Source: Cliona cf. orientalis (taxonomy: Eukaryota > Porifera > Demospongiae > Clionaida > Clionaidae). From it: a DNA stretch of 64,000 nucleotides. The stretch lies in contig OZ005690.1 of assembly GCA_963930775.1 (NCBI GenBank), forward strand, positions 13,232,411 through 13,296,410. Direction: 5' to 3'. The translations under genes and the position numbers were made by a program. Shown piece after piece: positions 9,959 through 20,665 of the stretch (within the stretch, counting starts at the first letter, position 1; every line of letters begins with the position of its first letter). The notes beneath the pieces were generated by a model that was not told the origin of the DNA, searched no databases, and saw nothing but the letters and a program-made list of their open reading frames with translations.

Positions 9959-10267
9959 GTGATATACAGAGTTCAATGTAGCTGTGGTGATACTTACATT
10001 GGTGAGACCGGCAGAACGCTGGATGTGAGACTCAAAGAGCACAAAAGAGCAGTCAAGATAAACAACCAGAACAATGGAATTGCAGTCCACGCGAACAAGA
10101 CCCTTCATGATATCCAGTGGGACAGTGCGGAGGTGCTCGAACGAGAATCCAACTTGTACAAGAGGAAGTTCAAAGAAGCTCTTCATATCAAGGATGAAAA
10201 CTCGCCCATGAACCTAGACCAAGGATTTCAAATTAACCCCATTTGGAGCACACTTCAAATCACCTGA
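9959..10267 (+). CDS. GIY-YIG endonuclease domain of a Penelope-like element (right arm fragment)
   Basis: The 102-residue translation is identical to the minus-strand fragment at 9535-9843, in opposite orientation. The frame is open upstream through the short tandem copies and ends at TGA 10265-10267. Identity of the two arms at protein level points to a single recent insertion event or gene conversion between arms. It is a truncated fragment. Confidence 0.85.
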   Translation: MIYRVQCSCGDTYIGETGRTLDVRLKEHKRAVKINNQNNGIAVHANKTLHDIQWDSAEVLERESNLYKRKFKEALHIKDENSPMNLDQGFQINPIWSTLQIT

Positions 10268-10371
10268 CTTATCAGTGACATCATCATGATTACATCATCA
10301 CATATTATGCAATAGTATATAAGAGTACTAATATGCTAAGTAGGTTCAGTTGTGCAGGTCATTTTCACTGT

Positions 10372-10418
10372 ATCATTACAGCTGATGAAGGATTTCGGTC
10401 CGAAACGTTCTGTTAATC
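10372..10418 (+). ncRNA. Hammerhead ribozyme motif, right arm
   Basis: This is the mirror copy of the left motif: ATCATTACAG, CTGATGA (10382-10388), AGGATTTCGGTCC, GAAAC, GTT, CTGTTAATC. Compared with the left arm, stem II has one change (GGAC to GGAT), which turns a C-G pair into a U-G wobble and keeps the hairpin. Confidence 0.75.
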
Positions 10419-10634
10419 AGATCTTTAACTACGTTTCAATACTAAGCTCAATTAACTTGCAACCAGTATAACAAGATTTGTATAGATAACTTATCACATT
10501 CAGTATACATCCCTATGCTTGCTTTTCTCAATAATATCATGCACTAGTTGATCGATATCGATCCAGATGCGGGGAATCCTAGGTATCTCTGATTCAGTAT
10601 GTAATTGTCACTATCATTATATGAACCCTTGACC

Positions 10635-11176
10635 ATCTCCCCAGTAGCTGCATAGTGTAGTGGTGCATGTGGTAAAAGGTCGTCAATAGAATGCGTACAC
10701 ATCGATCGATGCTCGCCCCAGAAATCATGGAGATGGCGTCTAAGATCGACTCTCAGCCTTGACAGTGACAAGTTTCGATGCTTCAATCACAGAGACGAAC
10801 TCGACAGTACAGTATTCCTTCCGAACTTCAGGTTGGTCACGCTACTGCAGTTGCGCGTGGGACAGCCCCTTGTGACAATGCGTGCTATATATAGCGCAAG
10901 GCTAGCTTTATTTATCCACGGCATTACGTAAGCCAAGAAAACACGTGAAGTTCAACCAACAGTACTTCTCAGAGAAAGTAGCGTTCAGCTTGTAATGTAT
11001 TCGCTGGATACACGCGTAAGATACTCTACATATTTACTGATTTTCAAGTCCCAGAAAGGCTCCAGCGAGGCCCTGAATTTTCTCATAATTACCTCATAGA
11101 TTACACCATAGGTTTCATCATAATTACACCATAATTACCTCATAACCACAGAAAAGTAAATTGCTACTGGGGAGAT
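10635..11176. mobile_element. Family A MITE, copy 1
   Basis: The ends are ATCTCCCCAGTAGC and GCTACTGGGGAGAT. The inside is shared with copies at 27579-28116 and 33662-34211, including GCTATATATAGCGCAAGGCTA and a CTCATAATTACC-rich end. No transposase; a non-autonomous DNA element. Confidence 0.8.
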
Positions 11177-11194
11177 AATGAACAACTTAGAGAC

Positions 11195-11624
11195 TACATC
11201 CCGAGTCCCTCATAAGTATTGCACCGCGCTTACTGTACGCCGCTATAATTCGAACTAGGACACATCGACAAACTGCGCATGCTCCGTATACGCGTATATT
11301 GGGGCGCGCGGCTTTAGCCGGTTGACCCGGACGTGACCTCCACCTGCCATGTGCTAGACTGAACAGGGAAATCCCCCCGAGTGCGAGCTCGCCAAAGAAA
11401 GCGAACTGAGAAAATCGCCATATTATCTCATCGATAGTCCACGATGTCTTCTACGCTAGGATCGAATTCTGGGTCCCAACAACCTTTCATGCGCGCTAAA
11501 CATTTTGAAACAGTTTCACAGCAATTACATCATAGGTTTCATCATAGGTTTCATCATAGGTTTCATCATCATTTCATCATAGCGAAGGCCGAATTTTTTT
11601 TTTCTAATTGGGACTCGGGATGTA
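11195..11624. mobile_element. Family B MITE, copy 1
   Basis: The ends are TACATCCCGAGTCCC and GGGACTCGGGATGTA. It lies 18 bp from the family A copy, the same spacing as at 28116/28135. It contains GGGGCGCGCGGCTT and a short tandem array near its right end. Confidence 0.78.
11528..11580. repeat. 12-bp minisatellite (TTTCATCATAGG)
   Basis: About four tandem copies of CATAGGTTTCAT lie inside the family B element. Fewer copies are present in the other family B elements. Confidence 0.8.
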
Positions 11625-12055
11625 ATTAAGATTATAGTTGTCTGTGCGTGCGTGCATCTGTATGAGTGGGTGGTGACCGGAAGCAATTCCACCCGAGCTA
11701 AAACGTTTCTTTCTAGGCATCGCTGGACTTGGGGCGATACAACAGACAGCCCACTGATACGGCTGGGTATGGCCCCAGCAGCAACTAAAATCAGCTGCAG
11801 AATTAGACTGAACTGTACACTTACATTATGGCGGCCACCTGGAGAATGCAAAGGGGTGACACTCTGGAGTCAATATTGCCCTTAGGTGCTTTCCAGAAGG
11901 AGGCAATTCTATTCTAAGCATCTTGTCTTGGGACCCCTTGCGAGCAAAGCTGCAAGACAGCTAACAAAGTTCTTGAGCTAGGTGATTGACAAAGTCATAT
12001 GATCAGACAGGATGTCCATGTGTGCTAGCTTGCTCATGCGCACAAATATTATGTA
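11625..12055. other. Non-coding stretch, no gene seen
   Basis: Open frames on both strands are short and lack domain or splice signals. Confidence 0.4.
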
Positions 12056-12316
12056 CAGTAGCGGTCAATAAAAAGTTAACGTTTCGTACCATTCCCACGA
12101 TCATTCGAGCGTAGCAACGAAATCGTTTTGTCACCGTCTGTTCTTCTCCTTCGTCTGCATAAAAACGATAGTGTGCTTAGCTCGCGTGGCACATATCATG
12201 TTAATACGTACTGACTGACGTAACATAGAACGGTATGCGCATGCGTGTACGCTCGTACGCGTCAGTCCAATAGCCCAACCTACAATGATTAAAAATTCAT
12301 TCGAAGTGTGAAAACG

Positions 12317-13457
12317 ATGGTGTTCAGTACCTAAAAGAAGCAACGTATTCTCCATTTTGCATCGCTAGGGCTCAAGCCTCCTACCATCGCGAAGGAGCTA
12401 GAAAAGGAAAAGTTGAAGTGTTCGAGAGTCGGTATCTACAAGTTTTTGAAGCATTACTGTGCAACGGGTTCGATGGGGAGAAGAGTTGGCTCGGGAAGAC
12501 CGTCTAAAGTAACAGCCGAGATCAAGCAAATAGTAGAAGAACAAATGAGGCTTGACAACGAAACGACAGCTCACCAATTGCACCGGCTATTGATCGAGAA
12601 AGGCTATTCAATCAGCCTGAGAACAATCCTCAGATGCCGGACGGCTTTGGGCTGGACCTTTCGAGGCAGCGCCTATTGTCAACTGATTCGCGAGGTGAAC
12701 AAGGGAAAGTGACTGGCTTGGGCAAGAAACCACCTTCACGATTCTTTTGATGACGTTATTTGGAGCGACGAGTGCACTGTACAAATGGAGAGCCATCGAC
12801 GATTTGCCTGCCGAAAGCGAGGAGAGGCCCCTCGTCCAAAACCCAGGTACCTGACAGGGTACATGTACATGTACACGTACATAGAGCATGTGCACTCCAA
12901 AGCTTAATAGTAGTACAGTACATAATATCATAGGCAAGTAAAATAGTTTCTTGTGTACCCAATAATATACATGATTGTATATCCCTTTTAGACCCAAACA
13001 CCCAACTAAGGTGCACGTGTGGGCCGGTATATCGAAGAAAGGAAGGACTGGAATATGCATTTTTGAAGGGATCATGAAGGAGCTATTTGTGAGCATCCTC
13101 GAGGGCACGCTTGTACCATTCATCACCGATGTTTTTCCTGAAGAGCACAGATTTATGCAAGATAACGACCCGAAGCACACGTCTGGATACGCTGCCGATT
13201 GGATGAAGGACAATTCCATCAATTGGTGGAAGACCCTAGCCGAGTCACCAGATCTCAATCCTATTGAAAACCTCTGGCATGAGCTCAAGGAATTCATTCG
13301 CAGGGAAGCCAAGCCGACAACTAAGGACCAACTAATTGAAGGAATAATACGATTTTGGAGAACTGTAGATATAGCTAAGTGTTTAAAGTACATAGGGCAT
13401 CTGAAAAATGTCTTGCCTAAAGTCATAGAATTAGAGGGAGCTGCAACAGATTATTAA
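12317..13457 (+). pseudogene. Tc1-type DD34E transposase, copy 2, with two nonsense codons
   Basis: The exons are 12317-12846 and 12992-13457, with the same intron position as copy 1 (the R before PKHP/AKHP). Total 996 nt. The frame keeps D in IWSDECTV, D in MQDNDPKHTS and E in NPIENLWHEL, spaced 34 apart. TAA at 12332-12334 (sixth codon, where copy 1 has Tyr) and TGA at 12710-12712 interrupt it. No frameshift is seen. The rest is about two-thirds similar to copy 1 by eye. It was once a functional transposase. Confidence 0.88.
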
Positions 13458-13677
13458 TATTATTTCTGATGTATATTATGTGCTATTTTGTTAATTACAA
13501 CCTTTACCTTGAACTGGAGATGTATGGATTATGTTACACTATTGTGTTTACCTACATTAATTTTACTCATGCCACAATGTACATATACAAACCTAACTAG
13601 ACCAACATGGCTAGGAAAAAAATATCATTACATTATGTACATGTAGACATTATGTGCTTAACTTTGAGTGTACACTA

Positions 13678-15736
13678 TCACTTAGCGTCCCTACGAAGTC
13701 TTTTGCATCCCTGCCCGATAGACTCAGTGCACTTGGTCCACAATGGCTCAAACTCGATAGGAGAATTCCAGTATCCAGGAAATAAAGTCAATATCTGATT
13801 CTTCAGAAGTTGTACTTCATGCTCCGGAAGGCCTGGGAGTTCTCGGTCATCTGCAACAGTACACTTAAGCATGACAGCTTCACCAAAGAACGATTCTCTC
13901 GCTAGTTTGAGTGCTAGTGTTGATACTTTACTCTCACAAAGTAGCTTTGGGTTTCTGTCAATGACCACCTTAGCTGGTACAAGTTTTGTATGGTCAATTG
14001 CAGATGATGGTAGACATTCTTGAGGCTTTGAACGCTTCCCTCTTCGACACGAGGTTGCTCGAGCCTCTGTTCCAAGATCTTGCGAATTAAGTGGCCGAAA
14101 TGGAGGACGATACGGTGTATTCTGTTGAGAGAGATGGGATGAGTTAGACTGTAGACCAACTGCATGGTTCTCATTGCTGATTGGTGATAGTGGCTGTAGA
14201 AGCTGTGACGACTGGGTTGGTGCTGGCTCTTCTGATGAATGTGGTAGCACCAACGGTTGCTGGGCTGATGGTGGATGAACTGCAGTATGGCCTTGCTCTA
14301 ATATAGTTACTCGGTCAATAAGTTCCTGAACCTCCATCTCTAAGGTTAACGTATTCACCGATATGCTGTCATCATTGCAGTTGTCTCCAGCATACAAGTA
14401 TTCCTGGTCAAGATCTTTCTCTAGCTGTACTTCTTTGTGGCCCCTCTCTTTCTCTGGCGATACAGCTCAGCCAGACTCCGTGCTGCTCTGCTCCTGTGCC
14501 TGTTGTTTGTGGCCCCTCTCTTTCTCTGGCTGTACAGCTCGGCCAGACTCTGTGCTGCTCTGCTCCTGTGCCTATTGTTTGTGGCCCATCTCTTTCTCTG
14601 GCTGTACAGCTCGGCCAGACTCTGTGCTGCTCTGCTTCTGTGCCTGTTATTTGTGGCCCCCCTCTTTCTCTGGCTGTACAGCTCGGCCAGACTCTGTGCT
14701 TTGATCACTATCTGACTCGTGGTGTGAGACTATCTGAATGCTTAAATTTTATATGCAAAAAATACAAAATTAATGTACATTCAATAATATTATGGTACAC
14801 AGGTGGTATAGGGGGCAAACATACCTTCGGGCTTTTGTCTTTTCTTTGGAGGCTTCACAGTTCCACCTGCTTCTCCACTACCAGATTTCTCTCTTGGCCT
14901 TTTCCTAACTACATTTATAATAAAACAAAGTGTAGTGTGATTATGATCATGAAGGTGTACACATAAGTTATAAAACAATCACACAATAAATGTACATGTA
15001 CATATACTACATGTACATGTGCTTAAAGTTTTGACAACACAACTTGCCTTGTTTTTTGTCAGCTTTCTATTTGGCACCATCAGTACTCTGCTTTTTGTTA
15101 GTATTCCGCCTGACACCACCACTATCAGCATCATCACCATCACCAGCACCCATCAACACCAGCATCAGCCTCCTCGGAATCTAGACATACAATGTACGTA
15201 ATATTATAATATCATCTACAGTGTAACAGTGCACGCACATGCACTCAAGTCGGTAAAAACAACATATAAACTATATTTGTTCATATGTACATATATGTAA
15301 TTATGTACCTTGTTCCTTGTTTCCTTCCATTTCACTCAATTGCTTCTCAATATCCACTTTGCTGCCAACAGCCACAACTGTTCCAGAAAAACATTTCAAT
15401 CCTTCCTTGATTTGTACGGTTTGGCTAGCCGAGCATTCCTTTGCGTTCACAATCTTACTTTCAGCCACCACACTATATGAGCTCTCCTCGGGCCAGGACA
15501 CCAGGTAAAAGCGTTCTGTAATAACAAGTTGTTGATCATACGTTTGCCAACCTACATGTATATGTATATGTACACGCACATACTGCCCTTGGTAATATGT
15601 ATAGCTAAGATAATACAGCTGCTCATGCAATAATGGCCTGTAAAGGCTGATGGATATTAACAAACACTCTTGCCCACCCCTCCAGATACTTACTCTTCTT
15701 CTCCTGAAGGTCCTTGAGTCTCTTTCGTAATGCCAT
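13678..15736 (-). pseudogene. BEN-domain gene of transposon copy 2, broken
   Basis: The minus-strand exons are 15736-15694 (MALRKRLKDLQEKK), 15515-15309 (FYLVSWPEESSYSVV, the same N-terminal module as copy 1), about 15183-15047 (degenerate, trinucleotide-rich), 14908-14825 (basic, RKRPREKSGSG) and 14729-13678. The last exon ends in a BEN domain (STLALKLARESFFGEAVML ... LFPGYW). The coding frame is interrupted in exon 3 (frameshift plus TAG) and by TAA (14647-14649), TAG (14572-14574) and TGA (14467-14469) in a tandem repeat. From 14397 downward the frame is open. It is homologous to the gene at 3587-5731, with the same convergent placement. Confidence 0.75.
14433..14707 (-). repeat. 72-bp coding tandem repeat, about 4 copies
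   Basis: Units start at about 14461, 14533, 14605 and 14677, each exactly 72 bp (24 codons). In the gene's frame, judged by joining to the exons on both sides, the unit reads ...SGRAVQPEKERGHK... and has acquired three stops. Another frame (SLAELYSQRKRGATNN) stays open, but it does not join the flanking coding sequence. Confidence 0.8.
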
Positions 15737-16351
15737 TGCCAGTCAGTGACAAAACAAGATGTAGACCGAGGTAGCTGTGGCAGAAGAATGACTAGCAGAG
15801 CACAATGATCAAAGAGAATAAAACGCAGCTGTAGCAGAAAGACGATGATTATCAGAGAGCACGATCGTTCCGAAGTACGACTGTCTGGTTCGAGTAGCCG
15901 CTTTTTAACAACTCCAAACGTTCTCACCTCCTGTTAAAACAGTCGTGACCTTTGCTACATACTGCATGTGCATATCGTACCGTATTCCGAATAATCGCAT
16001 GGTCGTTTCCGGTTCATTTTTTTAGAAAGCACGAATCTTTCAACGATCGTAGAACGGAAACGAAACGTTAACTTTTTATTGACCGCTACTGTAGGTAAAG
16101 TGTCATCGATCGCACATGCATAATAATATGCGGCACACAGATATAGGAGTGAGCAAGCAAAGTGAGCTCACTCCTTGTACTTGGATATGCATGTGGGAGA
16201 AATCCATGGATAGTCAGTATATTGATTGTCAGATTATTGGTTAGCTTATTCCTGCATGCGTGAGAAGAGAAGTGAAGAATCTTAAGTTTCTCTGAATTAT
16301 TAATGTTTTTGTACATATAATATATCATGTCTGGGCCATCCCTACTTATAG

Positions 16352-17849
16352 GACAAAGATACTGATATCACCATGGACAGTTTGATCCGTGCAGCAGAGC
16401 AGAATGAACACGCGGTGAGCCTAAATCTCTCTACGGTAGCTATAACTCTGAGATGATGTGTATAACACTTGCCATTCTGTCATAGGAAGTCTTTGATGAA
16501 TTGATAGAAATAATGGACAACACAAAACCTGAAATTGTTGAAGTGAGCTTTCCTATTGTTACAGTTTATACATACTATACAGTAGGAGGCATAAAAGCGG
16601 TGACATTTCCATCCCGTCCTATTCCATTTAAACAGAAACGCATGCCCATTCCGTTCAACAGAAAATTGGAATTGAACGGGAGGCGGAGCAGGCGACAAAT
16701 GGTGTGACTGACTACACGAACCATAGCTATCTCTAACTACATGCCAGAGGAGTCCATGAAAGCCGAAAAGAGCACTACTTCAGTCAATCTGCTAGTTGTA
16801 GAGGTGATTTGAATCGATCAGCGATCCGAGGTGGATCGATCGACGATAGCAAAAAAGTTTCTCGCAGTCGAGCGGCAATCACAAAACACACTCAAGAGCG
16901 GCAGCAGCATAGTGTCCCAGCGAAGTTTACAAGATAGTGGCAGTGTAAAAGCATCGATTCTAGGTCCACGAGCGAATAAGCTAGCTCGGACTCCTTGACA
17001 CGTTGGTAAGACACGCCCAATATGTTAATTGGATCGCTTGCACGTGCAAAATGGGAATTGAACAGCGAACGGCACAGGACATATTCCATTTAGACAGAAT
17101 GATACGGAAATGAAACGTCACCGTTTTTATGCCTCCTACTGTATATGTAACATTATATAATGTAAGCTAGAGTAATGAATTGATTGATTTCAGCATTTAT
17201 GCTTGATTTCATGCAGAGACTTCTACGGACGATGTTTGAAGAACTGCAAGTGAGTAGCTACTGTAGCTATCATCATCCTGTTTGCTGTACACTTGATATG
17301 TACGGATTTATTTAAAGGGTGGGGAGCACAGGCATGTCCCAGCCCTGCATGAGGTTGATTTCCTGTCACCTAGAATTTTTTAAGTAGGTCCAGTGCATTA
17401 ATTGTTGCCAGCACTCTAGCTTTGGTATGCTAATACTTTCAGAATCATTCACTGGTGGTACATGTACGTCATTCTCCCAATCGAAAATGCCATCGTCTTG
17501 AATCTTTTCTGGATCAAGTCCGTATCAATTCACTGTGTATTACGCATCATCTGAAATGTAGCCTGTACAATATCATGCAACTATAATTTTCAAGGGTGGC
17601 AGCTGCAGAGAAATTAAACTTATTATCAATGTCCCCTAGCCTCCAAATTCTGCCACATTGTGCAATATGAGGTCCCTCCTTGCAGACATCCCTGAAATGC
17701 GGCCATATGCAATATCATCATAATGTTGATAACGGTGCACTTTACTTAATATATTGTTATACACACCATGATTATTATCATCTTCTGTAAAATTTATGTC
17801 ATTGCAGATACATTTGCAATCTAAAGCTTCCTCTAGATCTATAGAAATG
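16352..17849 (+). CDS. Unrecognised host gene, further short exons
   Basis: Four phase-0 exons can be read: 16352-16414 (DKDTDITMDSLIRAAEQNEH), 16486-16542 (EVFDELIEIMDNTKPEIVE), 17217-17249 (RLLRTMFEELQ) and 17808-17849 (IHLQSKASSRSIEM). Donors are GTGAGC, GTGAGC, GTGAGT and GTAAGT; acceptors are AG after pyrimidine-rich sequence. The product is acidic and helical. I recognise no domain. They resemble the exons at 2533-3195 in size and phase and may be the same gene, its introns expanded by transposons (one MITE, 16580-17141, lies in the intron after the second exon). No terminal exon was identified. Confidence 0.45.
16580..17141. mobile_element. MITE related to the CAGTAGCGGTCA transposons
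   Basis: The ends CAGTAGGAGGCATAAAA and the complement ending ATGCCTCCTACTG are flanked by TA (16578-16579 and 17142-17143). They share with the large elements the CAGTAG start and a poly-A then CGT-TTC-type sub-terminal block, so this could be a non-autonomous relative. The 562-bp body has no transposase. Confidence 0.72.
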
Positions 17850-18297
17850 GTAAGTTAAACTGGATCTCGAGCCAGTTATCAGAGATCATAAAATACTGGA
17901 AACTCACACGCCAGGAATGTAAAAATTGACCAATGAGAGCACTCTGTTTAGAAATAGCAAGAGTAGATAATAAGGAGGGGAAGAGGGTATCAAATGTGCT
18001 ATATACCCCGTGTAATATGTTTCTGGCGAGCAACGTGACTTGCAGCCGTCCGCACGTGACTAATCCAATTTGATTTTCTTAGAACTGAGAAGAATAGTGG
18101 CGTTTTTTCATGAGTTTTATGCTAGATTCTTTATGAACGCTCGTTTTATATTGTGATCTGTTTGTGCTTGCGTTAGCTTGCACTTAAGGCCACGCTCATA
18201 ATGTACCATTTGAATCGAGCTCTCTCATTGGTCAATTTTGAAAAGAGTATCGAACAGGCTATATATACTCCTTATAAGATATTTTCGGAAAGTCATA
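17850..18297. other. Non-coding stretch, no gene seen
   Basis: Two inverted tracts mirror each other (AATTGACCAATGAGAGC near 17924 and GAGCTCTCTCATTGGTCAAT near 18218), suggesting the ends of a degenerate inverted-repeat element. No coding signal. Confidence 0.4.
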
Positions 18298-18720
18298 ATT
18301 ATATGTAATACATTACAAATACCCAAATATTTCAAAATAGGTAACTTTGTGAAATTTCTAAGTGTCAAAATCAGAATCTCCAGCAAATTGTGCATCTAAT
18401 AAGACCAAGATCATTCATCAAAACAATTGTACATGCCAGAACCAGATGTTCAAAAATAGGCCATTTGTCAATCTTTCTTCTTTCTTTTTCATTACCAGGG
18501 CTAACTCAAGACTGTCTGGACCACTCACTTTAGTTCTCGTATAAATCCACTCTATTTTGTAGCACACAGGTCCATGACTCGTTAGTTTGGCGTTATCTCG
18601 ACGGTTAAACGTGATGGTGGGTGTGTATGGCGTGTTAACTAATGGGTGTGTCTGATACGCCATTTTGTCATGTAATGCGCATGCTCGGAATGTGTTGCCA
18701 TGGTGAAATCATGTGACTAT
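18298..18720 (+). repeat. Dispersed repeat, empty-site copy of 55308-55955
   Basis: The sequence from ATATGTAATACATTACAAAT through CATGCTCGGAATGTG aligns along its length with 55308-55955. That copy differs mainly by carrying a nested 218-bp MITE. Confidence 0.75.
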
Positions 18721-19121
18721 GATCAGGGGCGCGGCCCATGCAATCGCGCGATACGGCTACAATGTAGCCGGCTAGCAGGCTCATATCAGATACTAGATAC
18801 TCGCGCTTAGTTCTAGGCGCCAGGCTCTCCCGCTATAGCTTAGTTAACTAGGCCAGTGTGAGCTGAGCGCTATATAGTGAACTACGTAGCTCCTCAGCAG
18901 TCAGTATAAATGGAAGACGGACACACCGCTACCTGGGCAGCCTCAACCAGCCTCCCGAAGTTTGTCAGCCACCTTGAAGGGCGTGGCTAAGACTTTGCGC
19001 ACACGCGCGAATTTCGGTACCTCCTATCTACTAGATGCTTAATTACACTGGAGAGTTGAAAGAGCAAACCATGAAAGATGGCATTGATAAATACTAAAAA
19101 AAGAAGTATAAAAAAACAATA

Positions 19122-19459
19122 AAATTGAAGGATGAAGTAGGGATGGCAGGATCAAAAAGTACACAAACAAGATTTGTAAGGGATAAGCATCTGCTATACA
19201 TCCCTACGCTTGCTTTTTTGTGGGGTGCAAAAATAATGCAACTGAATCAAAACTGACTATCCTGAATCATTGTGACAACCAGGGCACAATTAAAGTAAAT
19301 GTCTCCCACATGCCGCACTCGACAAACACGTCAACATTAATAGGTGCATATATAATAATCGAGAAAACCAAGCGAAGGGATGTATAGCAGATGCTTATCC
19401 CTTACAAGTATTGTTTGTGTACTTTTTGATCCTGCCATCCCTACTTCATCCTTCAATTT
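19122..19459. mobile_element. Family C MITE, full copy
   Basis: Both ends carry AATTGAAGGATGAAGTAGGG in inverted orientation, and the inner parts (ACAAACAAGATTTGTAAGGG, CATCCCTACGCTTGCTTTTT) are also mirrored. Arms are about 95 bp and the middle about 150 bp. No coding. Confidence 0.85.
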
Positions 19460-19672
19460 GGACTAGTTGCCATGGATCTATTTACAGGTATATGTATAGT
19501 TACCATTAGACTCTAGTTATCACAAATGCTGTAATTTGATTGGTTAAAAACAAGGGTTCTAAGTTACTTAGAACCCCTCTACTTAGAAAGCTAGTCCTTT
19601 AGACAACAACATACAAGAAATTGCTAAGCAACAGCATGCTAGAGTCTAAACAAGTTAGACACATCAGTCAAT

Positions 19673-19776
19673 GGGATCTACAGTCTTTAGAATACTTCAG
19701 ACACTTATAAAACCCTCAGGCTTCGCCTTTGGGATTTTATATCAGTGTCTTTAGTATTCTAAATCCTGTAGATCCC
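19673..19776. repeat. Near-perfect hairpin, about 45-bp arms
   Basis: GGGATCTACAGTCTTTAGAA is matched by the complement ending TGTAGATCCC. The arms run through CAGACACTTATAAAACCC to a loop of roughly 12 bases (CAGGCTTCGCCT). It could fold as RNA or extrude as a cruciform. Confidence 0.7.
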
Positions 19777-20665
19777 TTGGCTTCAGTGTCTAACTCATAT
19801 TTGTAATTGGGCAAGTGTACATGTAGCAGCTGCACAGAAGAAAGCTTCTATGACAGTACTATGTAATCTTGTCATATAGGTGAGGGTTTTGAAGCGCATT
19901 TAGATAGATGAGTTAACTAGCAATGATCGTCTCAGATTGGAGTACCTCCTTCAGAAAATTTGTGTACTGTGCTGTGGTTTTGGTGGTGGCCCGGCGGAAT
20001 AGCGTAGTTAATCAAATACAACGTATGATCCAATTTAACATAAGAAATTAGCATTTTACTAATTCTCACAACGTGTATAATATAATATGGACCTTTACCA
20101 GAAAAGCACGCGTTTTTCAAAATTGAAAAATTTTTCCCCCATACTTAACATGTAGATGAAGTACGGTATAGTCTCATATCGCATCCCACTGTAAAAAATG
20201 GCAAGGAACAGTATACATCACGCTATGCATGCTGTATACATATTATCATACACCATCACTATTATATGCAGAAATGGGTCACCAACCTGCCTGGTCAAAC
20301 TTCACCCGCCCCTAACTCAAAGGATGATATCCCTATAAAACCTACCTCTAGACTTGAACTAGGTGAAGAGGTCGACGTCGACATAGAGTTCCCTACGTAA
20401 TAATGTAAGTTTAAACCAAAGCTAGCTGTCAGAGCTCATAAAGTACCAAATTAAGAGTCTGTAGCATGTACAGATAATATTATGTAAATGTACCTTTAGA
20501 TTGTGGAAAGAGTGTTGCCATATCTTTAATGTAATCATTAACATAGGACAACAATGAGATAAAGGATTCACTAATGAGAAGAGATGGCAAAATTGGCGAG
20601 AATTTATCTTTCCTGCCAAAAATTTCCAGCTGTACTGTACTTGTGAACCCATGGCACCATCTATA
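19777..20665. other. Non-coding stretch, no gene seen
   Basis: No supported exon. Short frames on both strands lack domains. Confidence 0.4.

Larger units (their letters stand above)
9298..10469. mobile_element. Penelope-like element, two 5'-truncated copies in inverted orientation
   Basis: Two arms of about 560 bp are mirror images around 9860-9950. Each arm carries, from the centre outward, a GIY-YIG endonuclease coding end, about 100 bp of non-coding sequence, a hammerhead-like motif and an outer tail (TTGCAACCAGTATAA). The insert is flanked by a 15-bp direct repeat AACAAGATTTGTATA (9283-9297 and 10470-10484), a target duplication within a family C MITE. About 33 bp after the left duplication is unpaired. 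Inverted, truncated and partly duplicated insertions are a known habit of Penelope-like elements. No reverse transcriptase remains. Confidence 0.85.
9237..10535. mobile_element. Family C MITE left half, split by a Penelope-like insertion
   Basis: TTGAAGGATGAAGTAGGGAT at 9242 marks the left family C end. The sequence resumes after the insertion with AACAAGATTTGTATAG ... TACATCCCTATGCTTGCTTTT (to about 10530). The right half of the family C element is missing; compare the full copies at 19122-19459 and 56446-56826. Confidence 0.6.
12056..16091. mobile_element. Tc1/mariner-type transposon, copy 2 (4.04 kb), decayed
   Basis: The termini CAGTAGCGGTCAATAAAAAG and the complement ending TGACCGCTACTG are flanked by TA (12054-12055 and 16092-16093). 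The gene order is as in copy 1 but inverted in the window: transposase on + (12317-13457), BEN-domain gene on - (13678-15736), convergent, 220 bp apart. Both genes carry stops, so this copy is inactive. The two copies differ strongly in sequence, so they are distinct lineages rather than a recent duplication. Confidence 0.87.

Noticed and set aside
9616..10186. Frames antisense to the GIY-YIG fragments
   Set aside because: Mirror translations of the Penelope arms with no domain of their own.
14433..14707. CRISPR-like array
   Set aside because: Repeats are contiguous with no unique spacers, in animal DNA; the same applies to the 24-bp and 12-bp arrays.
14363..14966. Hydrophobic Leu/Cys-rich frames on plus over the 72-bp repeat
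   Set aside because: They are shadows of the tandem repeat in the BEN pseudogene; no flanking coding sequence on that strand.
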